Of a DNA stretch of 64,000 nucleotides, positions 16,301 to 24,200 are shown in pieces (within the stretch, counting starts at the first letter, position 1; each line of letters starts with the position of its first letter). The stretch is from Myxococcus xanthus (GTDB taxonomy: Bacteria; Myxococcota; Myxococcia; Myxococcales; Myxococcaceae). Both the position numbers and the translations under genes were made by a program. Location of the stretch: the NCBI RefSeq assembly GCF_013116825.1, contig NZ_JABFNS010000003.1:86155-150154 (forward strand), read 5' to 3'. Below the pieces are notes generated by a model. The model saw only the letters and a program-made list of their open reading frames with translations, made no database searches and was not told the origin of the DNA.

Positions 16301-18430
16301 GCGCTGCGGAGCGCGGGCTTCGACCCGGAGGCGTACTGGGACCATCGGCCCGCGCTGAAGTCGGAGGAAGGGAAGGACAAGGGGGGCGGCCAGGGCATCT
16401 CGCTGGACACCCACCTGGGCTCCATCCGTCAGGGGCGGGTTCACAACGCGGGCGGGGGGGACTGTCTGTTCCGCTCGCTGTCCCAGTTGTTCTTCGGCAC
16501 GGAAGCGCACCACCGCGAGGTGCGCCAGGTCGTGGTCAATCACCTGGAGGACCTGCTCGCGGGGCAGTCGCTGGACGACGGGGGCATGGTGGGGCCCTCG
16601 ACGGCGGCGACGTTCCGACAGGACATGGGGCTGCTGCTCGACTGGCACCGTGTGGCCTGGCCGCAGGAGCCCGCGTATCGTCGGGTGGCGGGCATGGACC
16701 CCTGGCGCCAGTACCTGCGGGCCATGAGCCGGGACAGGGCCTGGGGCGACCACGTGGTGCTGGCGGCGGCGTCCCACCTGTTCCAGGTGCGCTTCGAGGT
16801 TTTCGCCCAGACGGGGGCGACTTCGTACTGGACGGACCTGGTGGACTTCGTGCCGCGCACCGAGGGGCACGCGGCGCGGCCCCTGCTCCGGCTGGCGAAC
16901 CTGGGCAACGCGCACTACGAGGCGGTGGGGCCCACGGATGCGCCGCTTCCCGCGGCCACCGCATTCCCCGCCGAACTGGGAGCGCTCAGCGAACGCCGCC
17001 GCCGCGACGAGGGGCAGGCACCCCAGCCTGGTTCGACGACGGTCGAGTCTCCGCGGACAGCGGCGACGTCGGCGCAGCGCGCCACCGCCACGTCTGCTCC
17101 GCTCACGGTGGGCCCGGTCTGCAAGTGGCCCCACACGCGCTACTTCCAGTTCGACACCCCCACCCACCACCCGCACGCGCTCTTCCTCTTCGGGGAGAAC
17201 GCCGTCGCGAAGAAGGCCCGATACCCACAGCCGGACACTCAGGCCGTCATCCGGATGAACCCGAACGCGCTCGGGATTCGCACGTGCTGGGTGCCGGGCA
17301 AGGGGATGGAGGACAAGGACCTCGCGAAGAACCAGCAGGCCATCGATGAGGACTGTGCCGAGGCCGTCCAACTCCTGAAGAGCGGCAACTACACCACGCT
17401 GGTGGTGCCGTGGAATCACTCGCGGGGCCATGTGGACATCGGGACGGGCGTCGCCAGGTTGCCGGGCAACGCGCCCCAGACGTGGGCGTACCTGACGAAG
17501 AAGATTGACGAACTCATCGGCTGGGCAAACCAGCACCTGGGCACGGTGCTGGTCGTCCCGCAGGTGAACGTGCTCGTGCCTGCCGTGGTGCGGCAGCAGG
17601 CGGCGGACCTCCACGTGCAAGAGGTCTCGGACGTGATGAGCCAGGCTGCCTCCATGGGCGATGACTCCAGCACGAGCGTCCTGGGGCAGCCGAACGTCGT
17701 CTCGCTGAGGACGCTGCTCTTCTCCGGCGCGACGTCTCCTGAGACGGGGCTGCTGTCGGACAAGGACTACGAGAAGAACAAGGCGATGTTCGACGAGGAC
17801 CTGGCCGTGCTCACCCAGAAGGTGGAGAGCGGCCAGTACCGCAGGCTCGTGCTCGAACGAGACGATGAGGGATGCATCGTTCTTGGCACGGAGTTGGGGA
17901 AGCTCGACAAGCATGCGCCTCGGACGCTGGATTACCTGCGCGAGCGCCTGGAGGCGCTGTGCAGGCGCTGTACAGAGGTCCACATCACGAGCGCGGCGTG
18001 GAAGGGGCTGGTCGTCGAGGACGAGAACGCGATGCAGGGCGTCGAGGAGTCGCAGTCCCTGGACTTCCTGGCCGTCGGCGATGGCCGTATTTCCTCCGAG
18101 GGAATCAAGCGCAAGAAGCCCGGCCCCGTCGCCGAGGATTGGGAGGACGACGACGCCACCCAGGCGATGGGCCCAGCGGCCTGGGGGACCGCGGCGTTCT
18201 CGAACTCGGGCTTCCGTGGAGGGGCCCCGTCGTCGCAGTCCTTCGCGGGCTCGGGACAGGTTGCGCCGTCGAACCATAAAAAGCGCAAGTTCAACAGGCA
18301 GCCTGCGAGCGCCGAAGAGAACGAAGAGGTGCAGCTCATGAATGGCGATGACGTGCCGCCACCGCCTCCCGTCTGGGAGGAGGGGGATGAGGCAGACCCC
18401 AAGAAACAGAAGAAGGGGCCGACTGGGTAG
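13397..18430 (+). CDS. 1677-residue EEP/OTU multidomain effector-like protein
   Basis: Order seen: zinc ribbon (CPNC at 3-6, CLEC at 21-24); acidic linker; an endonuclease/exonuclease/phosphatase-like fold spread over about 130-890 with TLLWNIADLG, ADIVTILELK (168-177), GVVLSDLNID (about 638-647) and the terminal SDHMPLVSDL (about 876-885), holding a long insertion; an OTU cysteine-protease-like domain with GGGDCLFRSLSQ (Cys1023) and NAHYEAV (His1173); two related modules at about 1242-1380 (LFLFGEN, then IRMNPNALGIRT) and 1433-1530; a low-complexity tail with basic patches KRKKPGP, KKRKFNR and KKQKKG. EEP enzymes cleave nucleic acids or phosphoesters; OTU domains remove ubiquitin. ATG follows GGAGG. 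No signal peptide. I infer a secreted toxin aimed at eukaryotic cells; no immunity gene follows. Activity is unproven. Confidence 0.75.
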   Translation: MQCPNCAPGTMRDLSVTPPRCLECDAVLVPAPPITPPSHGSMEAEVERLESGDYDDVLDDFLDDEEPHRLSSDEMRDETLRASLVTDDITPPESPPSNTMGDDVAEERCVPLGAETTVSDKPVVPPSFPLRTLLWNIADLGGGPSGTLPVRKPWTIAALAHVIRTANADIVTILELKKKGGIRLVEPKPPTPMKQHAGRGSSGMKLPVLMRLASAFVEPEGYRVKIASESLVGQLAAQEAALLNDLAKHFAEHVRRTIWPRDEQGADAEAWDPSHIEWSGASRTLETDKLGILEGRLDAAWRACEPDLVKRFGRPRVRKDEEDEDDADPPEALVATSIDVFGKKQAKLDAYCQLCVRLLVEEGYYDWLQPHTNRYSPKEKDSKKGGAEAKEKEKRDDLAKLGVELLRKHCGILFHRYLAVIAGLGAKESTDKQEQVLENILHRSNDAHLQRVYAKKLAEYQERKGEVEDAPESHAGLREFLRIRDALNDQCKARGEEVYASWPAEVPDKPVKGLYTQDEAYGVLWRKSKLDVDESAISYLSAYVAKRSPGGESPSMDVDTTMGDEEEEAQAQPVKSLYSKREPIRIPVRLAQVKNAPEVSVVAWHPPAPGDRNKSARGTDFRAFLQYCKDERREKVLGVVLSDLNIDTARPKAELAKDGTPYIDTCVERLSFHQFFQTLLGPGADASHLYDMAPQLSTIAKSKFGSWAVDSENPFGDGSLKTLRSFVNSRVQPEMFAPFKTSTGHELRPMFSSAEDVLAHIESFITPPQQRYGASGYDKILVYSRRTDGWMLEQSSVYVIPFPMALADEKEKGLFFIHGNLLPKHLQPFWRLIQLEDAKLPEDKRIFDQLRAPGVKLTGSEDARWEAVMAAAKKLSDHMPLVSDLRLIYSGEEALVVEEVEVATETASSELGHLEALCAAYQQSQATDDEATEALGAILDAAEKVPASDHARSNALVAEAMQWRETFAALRSAGFDPEAYWDHRPALKSEEGKDKGGGQGISLDTHLGSIRQGRVHNAGGGDCLFRSLSQLFFGTEAHHREVRQVVVNHLEDLLAGQSLDDGGMVGPSTAATFRQDMGLLLDWHRVAWPQEPAYRRVAGMDPWRQYLRAMSRDRAWGDHVVLAAASHLFQVRFEVFAQTGATSYWTDLVDFVPRTEGHAARPLLRLANLGNAHYEAVGPTDAPLPAATAFPAELGALSERRRRDEGQAPQPGSTTVESPRTAATSAQRATATSAPLTVGPVCKWPHTRYFQFDTPTHHPHALFLFGENAVAKKARYPQPDTQAVIRMNPNALGIRTCWVPGKGMEDKDLAKNQQAIDEDCAEAVQLLKSGNYTTLVVPWNHSRGHVDIGTGVARLPGNAPQTWAYLTKKIDELIGWANQHLGTVLVVPQVNVLVPAVVRQQAADLHVQEVSDVMSQAASMGDDSSTSVLGQPNVVSLRTLLFSGATSPETGLLSDKDYEKNKAMFDEDLAVLTQKVESGQYRRLVLERDDEGCIVLGTELGKLDKHAPRTLDYLRERLEALCRRCTEVHITSAAWKGLVVEDENAMQGVEESQSLDFLAVGDGRISSEGIKRKKPGPVAEDWEDDDATQAMGPAAWGTAAFSNSGFRGGAPSSQSFAGSGQVAPSNHKKRKFNRQPASAEENEEVQLMNGDDVPPPPPVWEEGDEADPKKQKKGPTG

Positions 18431-18744
18431 GGCCTCGGCATGGGGCAGTCATTTGGAGGCGGCGCGTCAGGCCGTGACGCAGAGCGTGCTGGAGGGTCTC
18501 CGGCCTTTCATGAGTCACAAGTCTGGCGCCACTCTCTATCTAAACACATCCAGTGACGGCGACATCCGCTGCGTGGGCCGCCAAAGCCACGCATGCCATC
18601 AATACTCGCCGACGGTCCCTGATGCACAAGCGGTGTGACTCCGGCGCGTGACACATCCACTGGGCCGCGTTGGAGGCCAAGCGCATGGACGCTTGCTGCG
18701 GCGGCGCGTATGAGAATTGCGCAGCCAACCTGGAGATACCCAAC
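18431..18744 (+). other. Intergenic region after the effector-like gene
   Basis: No convincing gene. A short open stretch translates to AARQAVTQSVLEGLRPFM but lacks a start and family match. No immunity-protein candidate or clear terminator is visible. Confidence 0.3.
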
Positions 18745-21120
18745 ATGAACAGACAACGAAGTGTCTTGGCTGCACTCGGCGTGCTGGCCGTTGCCCTCGG
18801 GGTGACGGGTTGCTCGCCCGAGTGCGAAACCTCTTCGGACTGTGCGTCGACGGGGGCGACCCCGTCCGTGTGCGTCGAGGAGAAGTGCGTGCCCGACGCC
18901 TCGCCCTGCGCGGCGGGGTGTGGCAGCGGCACCGTGTGCGACGAGGCGGCGGACAACGGACGTGGCGTGTGCGTCCAGTGCTTGAGCGACGCGCAGTGCG
19001 GCGGTGATACGCCTGTCTGTGACATCACCAGCAAGAGCTGCAAGACGTGTCTCGAGCGCGCCGATGGCAGCGCCCAGGGCTGTCTGACGGGACAGGTCTG
19101 CAACGCCGGTGGCAACGGCGGTCTCGGCGTGTGCGAGGGCTGCGGCACCAACGCCGAGTGTGCCGAGGGCACGCCGCAGTGCAAGCCCGGGACCCCGGGC
19201 GTGTGCGTGGAGTGCCTGGAGAGCAGCCACTGCGCCAACGGCGCCCAGCCGGTGTGCAGCGACAACAACGTGTGCGGCTGCACCGAGAGCGCGCAGTGCG
19301 GTGGTGAGACGCCACTGTGCGACACCGCTCGGGACAACGGGCAGGGCGAGTGCGTGGAGTGCATCGACAACAGCCAGTGCACCGCGCGGCAGAGCTGCAA
19401 CGCCGCTGGGCGGTGCGAGGCGCTGACGGGGCTCGACGAGGCGAACGCGCAGATTGCCGCCTTCCACGCGGCCCCCACGGGCGACCTGCCCGAGCCGCTG
19501 TCCCTCCATGGCGCCTTCGTCACCGCCATCACTCCGGAGACCGCTGAGCCCCGCGGCTTCTTCGTGCAGGCCACGGCGGAAGGTCCCGCGTTGTTCGTCA
19601 GCCACTCCGACGCGGTGCAGGTGGCAGTGGGGGACCGGGTCTCCTTCAAGGTGCTCACGAAGCTCCTCCAGTCCGGCAACACCGCCGCGGATTACAAGCT
19701 GGACACCGCGAGCGTCATCTCCGACTTCCAGAAGCTGAGCTCGGGCCACCCCGTGCGGAAGCTCGCGGCGGACGGCGGCCTGGTGACGCACGTCACCGAC
19801 GACGCGGTGGCGAACCTCGACACGTATGAGAGCCGGCTCGTCCGGGTGACCGGCAAGGTGACCACCACGGCGGGCACCGGAAAGCAGGCGGGCATTGGCT
19901 TCAAGATCGCGCAGTTCGCGATGGACGGGACCCCGCTCACGGGCGGCATGGGGCCGCGGCTGCGCATGCCCACCGAGCTTGCGGACCTCGTCGGTGTCGG
20001 GCTGAACTGCCGGGTCTCCGTCGAGTCGGGCGTGATGTGGCGCTACGACGACGCGACCAACACTCCCAATCCCCAGACGCCGTATTACCCCATGCCCCTG
20101 GTGACGGCCTTCTCGCTGTCGGACTTCTCGGTGGACTGCTCGGAAACGGCGGTCACCCTGAAGGTGCAGACCCTGGTCCCGCTGTCGCCCACGCAGTTGC
20201 GGGTGACCTTCGAGCCTGGCATCGACCCGGGCACCGTCGTGGACGTGGCGGCCCAGTTCACCTTCGGTGACAGCGGGCTGACCGCCTCGGACTACACCCT
20301 CGACGGGAAGACCCTGGTGCTCACCACGTCCGCGCAGGAGCCCGGCAGGCAGTACGCGCTGTCGGTGGACCCGTCGGTGAAGAGCTACACCGGCGTCAGC
20401 GTGAGTGGGACGGCCACCTTCAAGGGCTACCGGGTGCCGGCGCTGCTCATCATCAACGAGGTGAACCCGAACATCACCACGGGCGTCTCCGCGACGAACA
20501 ACCGCGACCTCATCGAGCTCAAGGCCGTGACGGCAGGGGCCATCGAGGGCATCACGCTCACCGAGGAGGCCACCAGCGTGTCCCGGTTGGCGACCCTGCC
20601 GGACGTGACGGTGGCCGCGGGCGACCTCATCGTCATCCACTTCCGTCCGAACTCGGCCGAGCTCGCTGTGGGCAATGACACCCTGTCCAAGGACGAGAAG
20701 ACGTACGAGACGTTCTACCCGGGGGCGTGGGACGTCGTGACGGGGACCAGCAGCCATCCGACCTTCAATGACCGCCTGCTGCGCCTCGCGAATCCGCAGG
20801 GCGACACGCAGGACGTGGTGGCCTTCTCCCACAAGAGCATGACCACCGCCCGTCCGCCCAACTACCCCGTCGTCCTCCGGGCCGCCCAGGAGGAGGGCCA
20901 CTGGCGTCCGGTGGACTGCCGCGGTGAGACGGCCACCCCGGTGCCCTGCGCCTACGACAGCGCTCCGCTGACGGCGCTCGACGTCTCGGTGGACTGGGGC
21001 GTGGTGGAGGAGAACACCCAGAGCGTGTTCCGCCATCAGGGCGCCAACACCCGCTCGATGGCGGACTGGGCCGTCTCGGTGACGTCCAGCTTCGGCGAGG
21101 AGAACCCGGCCCGGCCGTAG
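18745..21120 (+). CDS. Cys-rich lipoprotein with lamin-tail domain
   Basis: 791-residue outer-surface lipoprotein. The signal peptide ends in the lipobox VTGCS (Cys near 26). Residues about 27-230 are Cys-rich repeats with the pattern CVECLESSHCANGAQPVC, a common myxobacterial surface module. A DUF5689/OB-like part (about 230-470) follows, then a domain beginning PALLIINEVNPNI (about 570-680) with VSRLATLPDVTVAAGDLIVI, which fits the bacterial lamin-tail domain. ATG 18745 was chosen for the signal peptide; longer frames upstream lack one. A strong terminator lies 30 bp downstream. Function is unknown; lamin-tail proteins are often cell-surface or nuclease associated. Confidence 0.8.
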   Translation: MNRQRSVLAALGVLAVALGVTGCSPECETSSDCASTGATPSVCVEEKCVPDASPCAAGCGSGTVCDEAADNGRGVCVQCLSDAQCGGDTPVCDITSKSCKTCLERADGSAQGCLTGQVCNAGGNGGLGVCEGCGTNAECAEGTPQCKPGTPGVCVECLESSHCANGAQPVCSDNNVCGCTESAQCGGETPLCDTARDNGQGECVECIDNSQCTARQSCNAAGRCEALTGLDEANAQIAAFHAAPTGDLPEPLSLHGAFVTAITPETAEPRGFFVQATAEGPALFVSHSDAVQVAVGDRVSFKVLTKLLQSGNTAADYKLDTASVISDFQKLSSGHPVRKLAADGGLVTHVTDDAVANLDTYESRLVRVTGKVTTTAGTGKQAGIGFKIAQFAMDGTPLTGGMGPRLRMPTELADLVGVGLNCRVSVESGVMWRYDDATNTPNPQTPYYPMPLVTAFSLSDFSVDCSETAVTLKVQTLVPLSPTQLRVTFEPGIDPGTVVDVAAQFTFGDSGLTASDYTLDGKTLVLTTSAQEPGRQYALSVDPSVKSYTGVSVSGTATFKGYRVPALLIINEVNPNITTGVSATNNRDLIELKAVTAGAIEGITLTEEATSVSRLATLPDVTVAAGDLIVIHFRPNSAELAVGNDTLSKDEKTYETFYPGAWDVVTGTSSHPTFNDRLLRLANPQGDTQDVVAFSHKSMTTARPPNYPVVLRAAQEEGHWRPVDCRGETATPVPCAYDSAPLTALDVSVDWGVVEENTQSVFRHQGANTRSMADWAVSVTSSFGEENPARP

Positions 21121-21150
21121 TCAGGCTGGCGACGCTCCCCTGAAGTAGCG

Positions 21151-21190
21151 AGGGCCGCGCTCCCAAGCAGGGGGCGCGGCCCTCTTTTTT
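21151..21190 (+). terminator. Rho-independent terminator
   Basis: AGGGCCGCGC (21151-21160) pairs with GCGCGGCCCT (21174-21183), followed by TCTTTTTT. It ends the lamin-tail lipoprotein gene; the convergent M36 gene stops 60 bp further on. Confidence 0.88.
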
Positions 21191-21250
21191 CATCGGTGCG
21201 CCCTGTGCGGAGGAGCGAATCCCTCCACCGCGACAGGGGGACGGATGTCG

Positions 21251-24200
21251 CTACGCGCGTCGGCGGGTACGAACGGCTCCCGCGAGCAGCCCCATCAGGG
21301 AGAGCAGCAGCCCTGGCGATGAGCCGCCCGTGCTGGAGCAGCCACCCGAGGAGCCGCTAGAGGCTGGCTGCACCGTCACCCCGAGCACCGCCGTGCTGGC
21401 GCCACCGCGAGCGTCCGTCGCGGTGAGCTCGAAGTGCAGCGTCACGGCCTGCTTCGCCTCGGGCGCGCGGAACGTCACCTGCTCACCCGTGGAGGCGGAG
21501 AGGGTGACGGACGGACCCGCCACCTGCTTCCACCCGAAGGTGAGGGCGTCGCCATCCGGATCGCTGGACGCGGACGCGTCGAGCGTCACCTGGGCCCCCG
21601 GCCGAGCGTCACCCACCAGCCGCGGGAGGGCCTGGGGCGCCTTGTTGGCGTGCCGCACCGTCACCGTCGCCGTCATCGGGGCGCTGGACAGCCCGTTCGC
21701 GCTGGCGATGGCCTCGAAGCGCAGCACCGTCTCCGCGCGCACCTCGGGGGCGGTGAACGACGGGGTCGCCGTGTCGGCTCCCTGGAGCTCCACCGCGGGG
21801 CCCTCCACCTGACGCCACGTCCAGGTGAGGGCATCCCCGTCCGGGTCCACCGCGGTCGCGTGGAGGCTCGCGGTGGCCAGCGGGTCCACCACCTGCTCCG
21901 AGCCCGCATCCGCCACGGGGGCCCGGTCGACGTTGCGCACCATCACCGCCACGGTGGCCGTCTTGCTCTGGGCCCTGCCGTCGTTCACCACCAGCGTGAA
22001 GGTGAGCCGCGTATCGGCGGCCACCTCGGGCACCACGAAGCTCGGCGTGGCGCCAGAGCCCGCCTTGAGCGCGACGGCGGGACCGGACGTCTGCGCCCAC
22101 TTGTAGGTGATGAACTCCCCGTCCGGGTCGCTCGAGCCGCGGGCATCCAGCATCACGGGCTCCGAGGAGAACTCCGCCACCTCCGCCGGCGCGGTCACCA
22201 CCGCCGTGGGGACGCGGTTGACGTTGAGCACCCAGGCCCGGACCTGGTGGGCCGCGCTGGTCTCCAGGCCATCGCGCACCACCAGCTGGAACGTCAGGAT
22301 GGAGTCGTCGGGCACATCCGCCGTGAACGACGGGGTGGCCGTGTCCGCGTTCACCAGGGTGACCGCCGGCCCGCTCACCTGCGTCCAGTGGTAGGTGAGG
22401 GGCTGGCCCTCCGGGTCAAAGCTGGCGGTGCCGTCCAGCGAGTGGCGCACGAGCTCCAGTGCCCCCGTCTCGGCGTTCCTCGCGCGTTCGTACACCGGGG
22501 CGTTGGGGCTGCCGACGTCACGCCCGGCGTTGGCCACCGGCCGCTGGTTGCAGGTGGTGCCGTCGCCCTGCTCGTCCACCCGGCCGCCGAAGGGCATGCG
22601 CTCCACGTTGGTGAAGCGCACGTCGTCCAGGTCGAAGCCGTACGCGCCCACCGCGGTGTCGGTGCCGATGCGGAAGCGGAACTGGACGTTCTTGCCGGCG
22701 AGCATGTCCGCCAGCCGCAGCTCGGCGGTGGACCACTCCGGGAAGCGCACCGTCCTGCCGTTCTCCTGCGTGACGTTCTGGCCCACCCACGCGTTGCGGT
22801 ACATCAGCGGGTTGGGCCCCTGCTCGATGTAGCCCGCGGAGCCGTCCGTCGGGTCGATGGAGTAGATGGAGGTCACGCCCATCGCGGAGATGTCGAACCA
22901 CTGCAGGCCGTCGTGGGTGAACTCGAGGACGGCGCCGTCGTAGTACGGGAAGATGGAGCCGCCGGTGTAGATGTCGGACTCGAACGAGTGGCGGTAGCGG
23001 AAGCTGAACGTGAAGGCGCCGGTCTCATTCACCTTCATCCACGGGGAGATGAGGAACAGGTCTGCCTGCACCGCCGGGTTGGGCGCGTGCATGTAGCGCC
23101 CGCCCTCTGGACCCTGGACCTTCCAGTCCGCCTCGCCGTAGGGGTTGAGCCACGTGGACGAGGTCCACGAGGACAGGGCGCCCTCGAAGTCGTCCTCCGC
23201 CGCCGCGCCGGGCACGTCGTCGTAGTTCACCCGTGGGTCAAACGTCGTGAGCCTCGCGCTGGCGGGGAGCGAGGGCTCGTCGAAGGTGATGCTCAGGCCG
23301 GCGTGTGCGTTCGGCTGCGCGGCGGCCAGCCTCACCGGGAGGGTGGCGGTGGCCGTGCCGGCGCGGCCCATCGAGCCGAAGTTCAGGGTGTTGCCCGAGG
23401 GGAACTCCAGCGTGGCCGTGCTGCTGGTGGTGGTGACGGTGCCGGAGAAGGCGCCGAGCGAACCGCCGCCCACGTTGCGCACGCTCACGCGCAGCAGGCC
23501 CGTCTCGCCCACGTCGAGCACGCCGTCCCGGTCGCAGTCCACCAGGGAGTCATCGAGCCGCAGGGAGGTGACCTCGATGAAGTTGCCCGCCGCGAAGCTC
23601 TCCACCACGCCCACGTGGTCCATGGAGTCACGGTCCGGGGCCTTCGCGCCCATGCCGGCGCCGCGCTTGGCGAAGGCCTGGAGGAAGCGCTGGTAGTCGG
23701 CCGGGTCGCTCGCGGCGGTGACCGCGAGCAGCGCGTCACGCGCCTCGAGGAAGGTGGGGGAGACGGGCGTGGCCTTGTACCCGGCGACCAGGTAGCGCTT
23801 CATGCGGTCCTGGGCCTCCTGGAAGGGGTGGGCCTGGAGGAGCGACACGTAGCACTCCCAGAGCATGGAGGCCCACACCTCGCCGCTGCTGTGCACGGCG
23901 GAGTTGCCGAGGCCCGCCTGGCCATAGGCGAGCGGGTGGCTCGTCGGCAGGGGATTGCCGTTCTCGATGTGCCGGAAGGTCAGCGCGTTGCGGCTCGACG
24001 CCAGCGTCGGTGCGGTGGCGTAGGGCGCGCGGCGAACGCCGTAGTAGTAGCCGTCGCCGCCGCCACCGCCTGAAACGTAGCCGCCGACGGCGTAGGCGCC
24101 GCGCGCGTAGTCGTCCCCTTCACGCACCATCATCAGCAGCGCGTGCACGTCCGCCCAGCCTTCACCCATGGAGCGGCCCTGGTTGTTGGTGAGGCCGCTG

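Noticed and set aside
14084..18277. Very long open frame on the minus strand opposite the giant effector-like gene
   Set aside because: Its product is Arg/Leu/His/Pro-rich with no domain, as expected for the antisense of GC-rich coding DNA; the plus strand has real motifs.
21434..24073. Plus-strand open frame of almost 880 codons within the M36 peptidase gene
   Set aside because: Shadow frame rich in Gly, Arg and His; the minus strand carries HEWGH and the sorting signal.
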